Assembly: GCA_023391315.1 (NCBI GenBank)
Contig: JAEWBD010000194.1
Location: forward strand, 1-12,825
Reading direction: 5' to 3'
Source: Bacteroidota bacterium
GTDB lineage: Bacteria > Bacteroidota > Bacteroidia > Chitinophagales > Chitinophagaceae
DNA length: 12,825 nucleotides
Within the stretch, counting starts at the first letter, position 1; each line of letters begins with the position of its first letter. Below are positions 1-6,682 of this stretch, piece by piece. Both the position numbers and the translations under genes were made by a program. The notes under the pieces were generated by a model. It ran no database searches, was not told where the DNA came from, and was given only the letters and a program-made list of their open reading frames with translations.

Positions 1-37
1 ATCTTAATGCAAACAGGCCTCTTAGCAGAAATGGCAT
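1..37 (-). CDS. Possible 5' fragment of a further gene running off the left edge
   Basis: An ATG on the minus strand at 37-35 opens a frame that stays open to the window edge (reads MPFLLRGLFALR). It starts 11 bases after the stop of the PepSY membrane protein gene, a spacing typical of a next gene in the same operon. The hydrophobic, arginine-containing beginning could be the start of a signal peptide. Twelve codons are too few to identify anything, and an open stretch this short can arise by chance. Confidence 0.2.
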   Translation of the reverse strand, partial: MPFLLRGLFALR

Positions 38-48
38 TTAACACGGCG

Positions 49-1221
49 TTATACAGCTGTAACCAATTCCCTTTTTTTTACGATAGCTGGTTTGGCAACT
101 TTTTTCTTTTTATGCCTTCCGCGCCAGATGAGAAAACCGGTTACGGGCAGGCTTGCCGCAATAAGGCTTGCAAAGAAGGCGATTATTTTACCTGTAATAC
201 CTAAAACGGCACCGGTATGCACATCATAATTCATGCGCATTATTTTATCGGCAGCACCGGCATTGGCATACCGGCCATACGGGTGGGTTACATCAATTTC
301 TTTTAAAGAATACTGATCAAAATAAATATAATCGGCTTTCCAGTAAGTACCGGCATCAGGGTTAGCAACGGCTTCTATGGCAGCAGCTTCGCTGCCGGGA
401 ATATGCACTTCAATTACTTCGGCAGTGGGATAATCTATATTCATTTTCTGCCATACTTTATCAATAGCAGGAGCGCTGGCGCTTATAAGAGCCTTGCCCG
501 GTTTTTCAGAAACAGGCTCATAAAATTCCACTAATTGTTTACCGCCCGAAGTGGTCCAGTACAATGATTTGGCAAACCACTGGAAACCCCACACGAGCCC
601 CGTAACAGCAATAAAGATGGCTATCCAGCTCACATAAAAACCGAGCACATTATGCAGGTCGTAATTTTTGCGCTTAAAGGTGGCATTCCATTTTACAGAA
701 AAGCGCTGTTTACGGGCTGCTTTATTTTTCGGCCACCATAAAACAATGCCGCTTATAAGCATTATAAGAAAGATTAAAGTGGCTGTGGCCAAAATGGGCT
801 GCCCTATGGCCGGCGGAAGCCATAAATAATAATGTCCCATCAGCACTACCCTGAAAAAGCCGGCATCTTCGTTTTTTACCTTTAAAACCTGTCCTGTATA
901 TTGGTTAATATAAACCGTATAATAGTATTCAGGCTCCGGATTATAAAACACAACCTGTGCTGACCTGCCTTTATCGGGGTAAGAAACGCTGTGTGGTAAT
1001 TTATCGGGAAGAGCAGCCATTGCAATTTGCTGCAGTTTGCTGGGCGGTAAAACGGGCTGATTGCTTTCTTCCACATAAAGATATGGTTGTGTAACCGACT
1101 TTATTTCCTGCTCAAAAGCAAGAATGCATCCTGTTATACCCAGGAAAACAATAATAATTCCTGAAGCAAGCCCAAGCCATAAATGTATTTTTCCTGTAAT
1201 TTTCTTAAATGTTAATGCCAT
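49..1221 (-). CDS. PepSY-associated transmembrane protein (PiuB/ferric-siderophore-reductase-like)
   Basis: Predicted inner-membrane protein of 390 residues with the four-helix layout of the PepSY_TM family. Helix 1 lies at about residues 13-36, helix 2 at 135-162, helix 3 at 190-218 and helix 4 at 338-366, with a basic tail after it. A large loop follows helix 1 and contains a PepSY-like segment (YTVYINQYTGQVL, about 102-113). Histidines sit at the start of or just before each helix (H13, H130, H190, H335), a pattern that in this family could serve heme or metal binding. Relatives are often found beside TonB-dependent siderophore receptors and are thought to reduce imported ferric chelates; that role is inferred here, since no receptor is visible. 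The ATG at 1221 is preferred over a TTG at 1284 because the family starts shortly before the FKKITGKIHLW segment. A near-perfect palindrome lies 118 bases upstream of the start. Confidence 0.88.
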   Translation of the reverse strand: MALTFKKITGKIHLWLGLASGIIIVFLGITGCILAFEQEIKSVTQPYLYVEESNQPVLPPSKLQQIAMAALPDKLPHSVSYPDKGRSAQVVFYNPEPEYYYTVYINQYTGQVLKVKNEDAGFFRVVLMGHYYLWLPPAIGQPILATATLIFLIMLISGIVLWWPKNKAARKQRFSVKWNATFKRKNYDLHNVLGFYVSWIAIFIAVTGLVWGFQWFAKSLYWTTSGGKQLVEFYEPVSEKPGKALISASAPAIDKVWQKMNIDYPTAEVIEVHIPGSEAAAIEAVANPDAGTYWKADYIYFDQYSLKEIDVTHPYGRYANAGAADKIMRMNYDVHTGAVLGITGKIIAFFASLIAASLPVTGFLIWRGRHKKKKVAKPAIVKKRELVTAV

Positions 1222-1338
1222 TCTTAGTTTTTTGCAACCAGCTTCTCCATTGACCGTGCGCAAAAATGTTTTGAAAAAGCGCAAAATTTTATATTAATCA
1301 GGAAAAATCTTTACGAAATAAGGAAACTAAGACCGCGT

Positions 1339-1358
1339 AATGCATTTATAATTGCATT
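1339..1358. promoter_or_regulatory. Near-perfect 20-bp palindrome, candidate operator for the PepSY gene
   Basis: The half-sites AATGCA and TGCATT flank an A+T-only centre, and 18 of 20 positions agree with the reverse complement. It lies in the gap between the terminator of the hemerythrin gene and the PepSY gene start. A second small palindrome, TCTAA-CA-TTAGA, follows at 1358-1369. Size and A+T content suit an operator for a dimeric regulator; a metal-responsive one such as Fur would fit the gene, but the sequence is not a textbook Fur box. Confidence 0.35.
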
Positions 1359-1416
1359 CTAACATTAGATTTTAAGTTATACGTATCACATAGCTCATGC
1401 GATGCAATAGCTGTAG

Positions 1417-1448
1417 GTAAAATAAAAGCCCCGCAAAATTTGCGGGGC
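1417..1448 (-). terminator. Intrinsic terminator of the glycosyltransferase-hemerythrin operon
   Basis: On the minus strand a GC-rich hairpin with perfectly complementary arms (GCCCCGCA and TGCGGGGC, 1428-1448) is followed at once by the T-rich run TTTTATTTTAC (1417-1427). It begins 27 bases after the stop codon of the hemerythrin-domain gene. Stem plus U-tract is the classical Rho-independent form. Confidence 0.85.
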
Positions 1449-1474
1449 CCATTGCACATACCCATTCTCCTAAA

Positions 1475-2161
1475 CTAAACTGTTGCGGCCTCTTCTTCTT
1501 CTTCCAACATTTCCAATACTGTTGCAAAGCGTATTTCGCTCAGCTCTTCCTGAGCTGTACTTATAAGGCGGTTAAATATAAATTCCGGCGCTGTGGCTTT
1601 TACGTGCTTCAGCCAGCCGGCCGCATCTGCAGTGCTTATGGCGCGCATCATCCATTTTGATGTTTGCTCAATGTGTTCCTGCGGTATCACAGCCATTAAT
1701 TGCTGATGTATGGCCATGATCTGTTCATCGGTATAATGTTCCCACAAAACCTGGTTAAGCAGCAGTTCTTCCTTGGCCATGTGTTCAAGGTTAAATACAA
1801 GAAATTCCGTAAACGATCTTGTAATAGCAGAACCGCAAAGGGCTCTTTCTTCGGGGAAGAAAGTGTTTTCGTAAATAACAATAATATTTTTTAAGCGGTT
1901 GGAGATACGTAAATCTTCCACGTGTTCTTTTTCAAAAGATGCAGCCAGTGCAGGTTCAAAGGTTTCAACGGCCGGTATAATAAAACTGTCTTCATGATGT
2001 GCATGATTATCGAAAGCAAAAAGCACCTCATTAATTTTTGCAAGTGCCGCCCTGGCTTCTGTATAATTTGCAAAATCTGTTTGCTGCAGCATTAAAGCTG
2101 TGTCATATAACATGGCACGAAGCGTTTTATGAATCAGGTAGAATGTGTTGTAACGTATCAT
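1475..2161 (-). CDS. Hemerythrin/HHE cation-binding domain protein
   Basis: A 228-residue soluble protein. The first 135 or so residues form a hemerythrin-like four-helix bundle with the full ligand pattern for a non-heme di-iron site: H11, H53-x3-E57 (in HAHHED), H80 and H127-x3-E131 (in HMAKE). Proteins of this class bind oxygen, sense iron or redox state, or help repair damaged iron centres; nothing here decides between these. The remaining C-terminal part (about 140-228) looks helical, has no motif I recognise and ends in a run of glutamates. The ATG at 2161 is chosen because the bundle begins right after it; the in-frame ATG at 2251 would overlap the upstream gene by 70 bases. The gene starts 20 bases after the stop of the glycosyltransferase gene, so both are probably one transcript ending at the terminator at 1417-1448. 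Confidence 0.85.
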   Translation of the reverse strand: MIRYNTFYLIHKTLRAMLYDTALMLQQTDFANYTEARAALAKINEVLFAFDNHAHHEDSFIIPAVETFEPALAASFEKEHVEDLRISNRLKNIIVIYENTFFPEERALCGSAITRSFTEFLVFNLEHMAKEELLLNQVLWEHYTDEQIMAIHQQLMAVIPQEHIEQTSKWMMRAISTADAAGWLKHVKATAPEFIFNRLISTAQEELSEIRFATVLEMLEEEEEAATV

Positions 2162-2181
2162 AAGTTTTGTTTTAAATATTT

Positions 2182-3549
2182 TTAATTGTAGATAAGTTGC
2201 TTTTGTAAAATGGCCTGGCTGTTCAGGATTTTTTCTATGTGCTGTGCGCACAGCTTATGTGTATTATATTGACTGAATTCGGCGCATAGCTGCTTCACAT
2301 TTGCTGCATAAGTATTATCATGAAGCACTTGTTCAACACTTTCCCTTATCTGTGATGGAACAGGTGTTTCGGTGCGCAGGTTAATGCCTATTTTAAAATA
2401 ACCAACCCGCGCATTTATTTCATTTTTTCCTTCATGTACGCCGGCAACAACCATCGGCAGCTTATTTTGAATACCGAGCATAACGCCGCCATAACCTCCA
2501 TTGGTTATATACACATCGGCATAAGGCATTACATCGTTAAAAGGAATAAAGTCTTCGATAATAAAATTATCATCAGGATATTTTTTTCTTAATGCTTGTG
2601 TACCCGTTCCGCCGGTGGTTACAATAACCAGCCTGTCTGTATTTCTGAATGCTTCCAGCGTTGGCGCCAGCAGTTTTGATGTATCTTTTTCAACCGTGCC
2701 TTGTGTTACAAGAACAATTTTATCGTACTCCATAATCTTGCTGTTATACCAGCGCTTTTCTTCTCTTAACGTTAAGGGCAACAAAGCACCTATGAAATGA
2801 ATGTTTTTACCAAGGTCGCTGCGTTTATATTCAAAGCCTGGTGTGCCGCTCTGCAGCACGACGGTTGATTTACGGATGAATACATCAAACAGGTTAATGC
2901 CTTTTGCATGAATGCCATATTTAGTAAAAAGCTGCTGCATTACCTTATCGGGTTTTGCAAATAATATTTTGCTGGCAACAAAGCGCAATAGCGCCTGTTT
3001 TCTTCTGCCAAAAAAACTATTGGATGGCGTTAAGCCCAAACCAGATGGCGGCAAATCTTTTGAAGTAGCGTTTAATGGCATTACACCTACAGAAACCACC
3101 GGAACATTTATTTTTTCTTTTATAAAAGGAATGGCGGAAAAAGTGCAATCGCATATTACCATATCAAAAGGGAAGCTTTTTCTTATTTCGAGCATATCTT
3201 CATAATACTCCGGGGCGCGGAGAATAAACGCGTTGATAATATCATACACCAGTTTCTTTACATTGTTCTTCAGTTTGGTACGTGCAGGAAAAGCCTCATC
3301 GAAATTGTTATTGATAACTTCTTTGGCTTTAATAAAACGGTAATGACGAATGTTCAGTTTTCTTAATTTTTCTGTGTAGGTAACCGATGTGTACCAGCGT
3401 ACATCGTAGCCAAGTTTCTTTAAATAAACAGCAAGGCCTGTTAAAGGATTAAAATGCCCGTCGGCTGGAAAGTTGGCAAACAATATGCGTTTTGGCTGAT
3501 GTTCCAAAACACCTGTTGTTATTGTATTATTGATGATGCTTGTTCTCAT
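2182..3549 (-). CDS. GT1-type (MGT/UGT-like, GT-B fold) glycosyltransferase
   Basis: A 455-residue protein with the two Rossmann-like halves of family 1 glycosyltransferases, which move a sugar from a nucleotide donor to a small acceptor. The N-terminal half opens with ILFANFPADGHFNPLTGLA (residues 22-40), carrying the GHxxP motif whose histidine (H32) is the usual catalytic base. The C-terminal half holds VTQGT (281-285) and the donor-site region ITNGGYGGV (348-356). In that region the usual histidine of the HGG motif is N350. The later DQxxNA motif, which normally contacts the sugar, reads KNEINA (375-380). Similar TNGGYGGV proteins form a recognisable branch, so this looks like a lineage trait and not decay. 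The acceptor is unknown; no polyketide or other product pathway is nearby. It is first in a likely two-gene operon with the hemerythrin protein. Confidence 0.85.
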   Translation of the reverse strand: MRTSIINNTITTGVLEHQPKRILFANFPADGHFNPLTGLAVYLKKLGYDVRWYTSVTYTEKLRKLNIRHYRFIKAKEVINNNFDEAFPARTKLKNNVKKLVYDIINAFILRAPEYYEDMLEIRKSFPFDMVICDCTFSAIPFIKEKINVPVVSVGVMPLNATSKDLPPSGLGLTPSNSFFGRRKQALLRFVASKILFAKPDKVMQQLFTKYGIHAKGINLFDVFIRKSTVVLQSGTPGFEYKRSDLGKNIHFIGALLPLTLREEKRWYNSKIMEYDKIVLVTQGTVEKDTSKLLAPTLEAFRNTDRLVIVTTGGTGTQALRKKYPDDNFIIEDFIPFNDVMPYADVYITNGGYGGVMLGIQNKLPMVVAGVHEGKNEINARVGYFKIGINLRTETPVPSQIRESVEQVLHDNTYAANVKQLCAEFSQYNTHKLCAQHIEKILNSQAILQKQLIYN

Positions 3550-3752
3550 TGCCTTGTGTGTTGAAGGTGTTTTTCAAAATTGATAAGGCAATGTTACATC
3601 ACCACAAAAGCGAAGTCAAGCACAGTATGCGGCAATTGTATTTTTTAAAGGAAGAATTGTTTAAAAGCAATCATAGTTTGTGGGCGGTGTTGAAGCAGGT
3701 GAACAAAGAAGAAGCAAATATTGTTTTTAAGGAACACTCAATATTCAAGAAT

Positions 3753-3803
3753 GCAATACACAATGTTCAATTAAGAACCTGAAAATTCAACATTGTGTAT
3801 TGC
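3753..3803. repeat. Inverted repeat, 19-bp arms with one mismatch
   Basis: Arm 1 (3753-3771, starting GCAATACACAATGTT) and arm 2 (3785-3803, ending AACATTGTGTATTGC) are complementary at 18 of 19 positions, the 15 outer ones without a break, around a 13-base loop. There is no T-run on either side, so it is not a standard intrinsic terminator, although it lies downstream of mrp and could end or protect its transcript. It could also be one copy of a dispersed intergenic repeat. Confidence 0.7.
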
Positions 3804-3806
3804 GTA

Positions 3807-3827
3807 TTGATTATTTAAAATAATCAA
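3807..3827. repeat. 21-bp A+T palindrome next to the inverted repeat
   Basis: TTGATTATTT and AAATAATCAA are exact reverse complements around a single central base. It lies 3 bases from the larger inverted repeat and 49 bases beyond the mrp stop. It may be part of the same element or a weak transcript end; no U-tract is seen. Confidence 0.5.
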
Positions 3828-3876
3828 ATGACAGTAAAAGAAGAATAAAGCATTATATCATATCAACTGCCTAAAA

Positions 3877-4968
3877 TCAATCCACCACTTCAGCTACCTT
3901 TCCCACGGAAAAATCAGCATTAATCATAGATATGCTGCGGGTGGCAAGATTGGCGAAATTTTCAAATGCCCTACGGGAAATTACATCATCACTCATCATA
4001 ACCGGTACGCCCTGGTCGCCGCCTTCGCGAATGCTTTGCACCAATGGTATCTGCCCGAGAAACGGAAGATCATATTCTTCGGCTAAATTTTTTCCGCCAC
4101 CCTTTCCAAAAATATAATACTTGTTGTTGGGTAACTCTTCCGGCGTGAAGTAAGCCATATTTTCCACCAGACCAATGATAGGCACATTGAGCTGCGCCTG
4201 TGCAAACATGGCAATACCTTTCTTGGCATCAGCCAGTGCTACGGTTTGCGGCGTTGTAACAATCACGGCGCCGGTAACAGGTACTGTTTGCATTAAGGTA
4301 AGGTGAATATCGCCGGTGCCGGGCGGCATATCAATTACAAGATAATCGAGTTCACCCCAGTCAACATCGGTTACAAATTGTTTAATGGCACTGCTGGCCA
4401 TTGGCCCGCGCCAAACTACAGCGCTTTTTTCATCCACCAGCAAACCAATACTCATAAGCTTCATGCCATAACGGTCAATTGGAACAATCATGCCTTTGCC
4501 ATTCACATCCCGCATCATAGGCCGTTCGCCGCGAACGCCAAACATAATGGGCACGCTGGGGCCGTAAATATCGGCATCCATCAAACCAATCTTTGCATTG
4601 TGCTGGCTTAAAGCCAATGCAAGATTAGCGGCAATGGTGCTTTTGCCAACGCCACCTTTACCGCTTACAACAGCAATAATATTTTTTACGCCGGGCAAAA
4701 TTGTTTTGGGATCAATACGGTTACTGGTTGTGTGTGAAGTAAAATTCACATTTACAATAAAACCTTCATCCAGTTGCTGAATCGCATTGATGCAATCTGT
4801 GCGCATCACCTCTTTTAACGGGCAGGCTGGTGTGGTAAGCACAATAGTAAAAGAAACAACATTATCTTTTACCGAGAGGTCTTTTACCATGTTAAGGGTT
4901 ACAATATCTTTTCCCAAATCGGGTTCATTCACTTTACTTAAAGCCTTCAGAATATCATTTTCAGTCAT
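3877..4968 (-). CDS. mrp: Mrp/NBP35-family iron-sulfur carrier ATPase
   Basis: A 363-residue cytoplasmic P-loop ATPase of the Mrp/ApbC/Nbp35 group, which binds Fe-S clusters and hands them to target proteins. Residues 1-85 form a MIP18-like (DUF59) domain with the typical TTPACPL segment (C49). The ATPase domain follows: deviant Walker A GKGGVGKST at 103-111, DADIYGPSVP at 131-140 and IDMPPGTGD at 212-220. The usual CxxC pair that holds the bridging cluster in E. coli- and Salmonella-type Mrp is missing: after VENMA (268-272) the chain reads YFTPEELPNNKYYIFGKGGG. The whole protein has only two cysteines, C49 and C59, both in the N-terminal domain. I recall similar sequences in other Bacteroidota. 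The gene stands alone, divergent from a secreted-protein gene, with a likely promoter at 5070-5077. Confidence 0.95.
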   Translation of the reverse strand: MTENDILKALSKVNEPDLGKDIVTLNMVKDLSVKDNVVSFTIVLTTPACPLKEVMRTDCINAIQQLDEGFIVNVNFTSHTTSNRIDPKTILPGVKNIIAVVSGKGGVGKSTIAANLALALSQHNAKIGLMDADIYGPSVPIMFGVRGERPMMRDVNGKGMIVPIDRYGMKLMSIGLLVDEKSAVVWRGPMASSAIKQFVTDVDWGELDYLVIDMPPGTGDIHLTLMQTVPVTGAVIVTTPQTVALADAKKGIAMFAQAQLNVPIIGLVENMAYFTPEELPNNKYYIFGKGGGKNLAEEYDLPFLGQIPLVQSIREGGDQGVPVMMSDDVISRRAFENFANLATRSISMINADFSVGKVAEVVD

Positions 4969-5002
4969 GTTAATTTGCGTTTTTCTTTATCACAATCAGC
5001 CG

Positions 5003-5031
5003 CTGTAATCTTTTATTTTAAAATATTACAG
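5003..5031 (-). promoter_or_regulatory. Possible hairpin in the mrp leader
   Basis: CTGTAAT (5003-5009) and ATTACAG (5025-5031) are exact complements around a 15-base A+T loop. If transcription starts just downstream of the -7 element at 5070-5077, this hairpin lies in the mrp 5' leader, 35-63 bases before the ATG. Arms of 7 bp are modest, so it could be chance. Confidence 0.25.
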
Positions 5032-5069
5032 TGCATCTCATTTTTTTGTTAAAAACCATGTACGGCCCG

Positions 5070-5077
5070 CAAAGTTA
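5070..5077 (-). promoter_or_regulatory. Candidate -7 promoter element for mrp (TAACTTTG)
   Basis: On the minus strand TAACTTTG fits the Bacteroidota -7 consensus TAnnTTTG and is followed by GCGGG. It predicts a leader of roughly 95 bases. No good TTG is found 19-21 bases upstream, so the -33 half is weak. Confidence 0.4.
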
Positions 5078-5148
5078 ACCCTGCTTATGGTTTATTTGTT
5101 AAGTGATCATTTTATTTGCATAAAAATTGATTGTTTTAAATTTATTGC

Positions 5149-5784
5149 ATGAATAAACTTCTACCATATTTTCTTTTTGCAATATTGATATTCTTATCAC
5201 TTACAGGACAGGCTCAAACCCGCAAGGATTCTGTGGTTCAGTTTTATGGTGTGGTAATGAGTGCAGACAGTTTGCGTGGTTTGGATGCAACAAGCGTTAT
5301 TGTGGAAGGTACCGGCCGCGGCACTATTACCAACAGCCAGGGCGTATTTTCCATAGCCGCTTTAAAAGGAGATAAAATCCGGTTCTCCAGCACCGGGTTT
5401 AAAGATAAAACGCTTACCATTCCCGACACGCTTAAAAGCAATCAATATTATGTTATCCAGTTAATGGTGAACGATACAGCCTGGTTGCCTTCCACCATTC
5501 TAAAGCCCAGGCCAACCCGCTCTCAATTTGAAAGGGATTTTGTGAATACAGATGTACCTGCAGATGCTTTGGAAATTGCCCGCCGCAATAATGATGAAGC
5601 AACCCGCAAAGCCTTAATGTTAACCCTGCCGGTTGACGGTACAGAAGCCATGAATACACAAATACGCCAGCAGGCGCAGCGCTATTATTATTCAGGACAA
5701 TTGCAGCCGCAAAACATATTCAACCCTGTTGCCTGGGCAGAATTTATACAAGCCTGGAAGCGGGGAGATTTTAAGCGAAAGTAG
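5149..5784 (+). CDS. Secreted protein with carboxypeptidase-like regulatory domain
   Basis: A 211-residue protein with a clear Sec signal peptide: lysine at position 3, a hydrophobic stretch at about 6-18, and a likely cut near GQA-QT at 22-23. After it comes a beta-sandwich segment (about 30-113) of the CarboxypepD_reg-like type, with GVVMSADSLRGLDATSVIV and later FSSTGFKDKTLTI. In Bacteroidota such domains occur at the front of TonB-dependent receptors and in many short envelope proteins. The C-terminal 90 residues are helical and polar, with no motif I know, ending in a basic stretch (KRGDFKRK). The role is unknown; periplasmic or outer-membrane-associated location is likely. It is divergent from mrp, with 180 bases between the starts. 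No TAnnTTTG box was found upstream. The DUF2071 gene starts 40 bases after its stop but has very different base composition. Confidence 0.85.
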   Translation: MNKLLPYFLFAILIFLSLTGQAQTRKDSVVQFYGVVMSADSLRGLDATSVIVEGTGRGTITNSQGVFSIAALKGDKIRFSSTGFKDKTLTIPDTLKSNQYYVIQLMVNDTAWLPSTILKPRPTRSQFERDFVNTDVPADALEIARRNNDEATRKALMLTLPVDGTEAMNTQIRQQAQRYYYSGQLQPQNIFNPVAWAEFIQAWKRGDFKRK

Positions 5785-5824
5785 GCGGCAAAGCATTGAC
5801 TGTTATATCAATACTCATCATAAA

Positions 5825-6544
5825 ATGACTATCCCTGCAATTCATGGATTCATTGAAAGAAGGATGCTTATAAATTTTACAGTTGCTCCTGAGTATATTG
5901 AAAAAATATTGCCCAATCCTTTTTGGCCCAAACTTTACAAAGGGAAAGCTATTGCAGGAATATGTTTAATAAGGTTAAAAAATATTAAGCCAAAAGGATT
6001 TCCAAATTTTATTGGCGTAAATTCTGAAAACGGAGCGCACAGAATTGCAGTTGAATGGAATGATAACGGCGAAATCAAAGAAGGAGTTTACATCCCAAGA
6101 AGAGATACATCCCTAAAACTAAATGCTTTTGTAGGTGGAAAAATATTTCCGGGCAAGCATTATTTGGCAAAATTTAATATGGTTGAAAAAAATAACCATT
6201 TTCATTTAGATTTTAAAAGTTCAGATAATACCTATGTTGAGATTGATGCAACGCTGACCGGCCAGTTAAATGAAACTTCGATTTTCAAAACGCTTGACAA
6301 TGCATCAGCTTTTTTTCAAAAAGGTTCCACCGGCTATTCTCCAAACGGGAAAAACTTTGATGGATTAAAATTAGAAACCTATAAATGGGAAGTAAAACCG
6401 CTTAAAGTTGAGCATGTGAAATCAAGTTTTTTTGAAGATAAAGAAAGGTTCCCTGAAGGAACGGTAAAGTTTGATAACGCCATTCTCATGGAAAATATAG
6501 AACACGAATGGAAGTCGCTATCTACTATAAACGCTTGCTATTAA
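5825..6544 (+). CDS. DUF2071 (YqjF-like) protein
   Basis: A 239-residue soluble protein matching the DUF2071/YqjF group, whose fold is related to acetoacetate decarboxylase; no reaction is established for the group. The family pattern is visible in order: PNPFWPKLYKGKAIAGICLIRL (about 31-52, broken here at LPNP), NSENGAHRIAVEW (66-78), then IPRRDTSLKLNAFVGGKIFP (90-109). No signal peptide or membrane segment is seen. The ATG at 5825 is chosen over one at 5729 because the latter would run 56 bases into the previous gene and adds residues with no family likeness. A 300-base sample (5941-6240) counts to about 32% GC, against 48% in the gene just before it. In other bacteria DUF2071 genes occur near TIGR01777 genes, as here, which suggests a shared but unknown role. 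Confidence 0.8.
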   Translation: MTIPAIHGFIERRMLINFTVAPEYIEKILPNPFWPKLYKGKAIAGICLIRLKNIKPKGFPNFIGVNSENGAHRIAVEWNDNGEIKEGVYIPRRDTSLKLNAFVGGKIFPGKHYLAKFNMVEKNNHFHLDFKSSDNTYVEIDATLTGQLNETSIFKTLDNASAFFQKGSTGYSPNGKNFDGLKLETYKWEVKPLKVEHVKSSFFEDKERFPEGTVKFDNAILMENIEHEWKSLSTINACY

Positions 6545-6622
6545 AAACCAGATGCCGCCTCAATACCTGGAGGCAAGATTAACTGATATTATTGCTCGCT
6601 TATATAAAGTATTAAATAAAAT

Positions 6623-6666
6623 ATATTTTCTGAATTTTCAATAGTTATTGAAAATTCAGAAAATAT
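6623..6666. promoter_or_regulatory. Perfect 44-bp palindrome, likely operator of the GbsR/MarR-type regulator
   Basis: Two 21-base arms (6623-6643 and 6646-6666) are exact reverse complements around a 2-base centre (GT). The inner part reads TTTTCAATA-GT-TATTGAAAA. The right arm ends 16 bases before the start codon of the regulator and covers the TTG (6648-6650) predicted as its -33 promoter element. A dimeric or tetrameric regulator bound here would block transcription, so autorepression is the simplest reading. Confidence 0.7.
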
Positions 6667-6678
6667 TTACTTCCTTTG
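6648..6678 (+). promoter_or_regulatory. Candidate promoter of the regulator operon
   Basis: TTG at 6648-6650 and TTCCTTTG at 6671-6678 are 20 bases apart, close to the Bacteroidota pattern TTG-N19-TAnnTTTG, with one mismatch in the -7 box. The start codon follows only 4 bases after the -7 box, implying a very short or absent leader. Confidence 0.45.
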
Positions 6679-6682
6679 CAAC

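Larger units (their letters stand above)
3550..3876. other. Gene-poor gap with repeats between glycosyltransferase and mrp
   Basis: A 327-bp gap between two minus-strand genes. Its left part must hold the promoter of the glycosyltransferase gene, but I see no clear TAnnTTTG element. A plus-strand reading frame (ATG at 3591, stop at 3780-3782, 63 residues) fills much of it; it matches no family I know and its last codons lie inside the inverted repeat at 3753-3803, so I do not call it a gene. The right part, directly downstream of mrp, is rich in short words of the type CAATATTCAA/CAATACACAATG. Confidence 0.6.

Noticed and set aside
1222..1284. 21-residue N-terminal extension of the PepSY protein from a TTG codon
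   Set aside because: An ATG at 1221 fits the family start; the extension shows no signal-peptide or family features.
3591..3619. TTGACT-N17-TAACAT on the minus strand, resembling a sigma-70 promoter
   Set aside because: Bacteroidota primary sigma factors use TTG/TAnnTTTG, not the E. coli consensus; probably coincidence.
3591..3782. 63-residue plus-strand reading frame in the gap upstream of the glycosyltransferase gene
   Set aside because: No family likeness, no promoter or start signal, it occupies the region needed for the glycosyltransferase promoter, and its end lies inside an inverted repeat.
3779..3790. Shared word TGAAAATTCA between the mrp-side repeat and the regulator palindrome
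   Set aside because: Ten A+T-rich bases, nearly self-complementary; no further similarity around them, so not evidence of a shared operator.
6557..6574. GCCTC/GAGGC hairpin after the DUF2071 gene
   Set aside because: Only 5 bp with no T-run; too weak to call a terminator.
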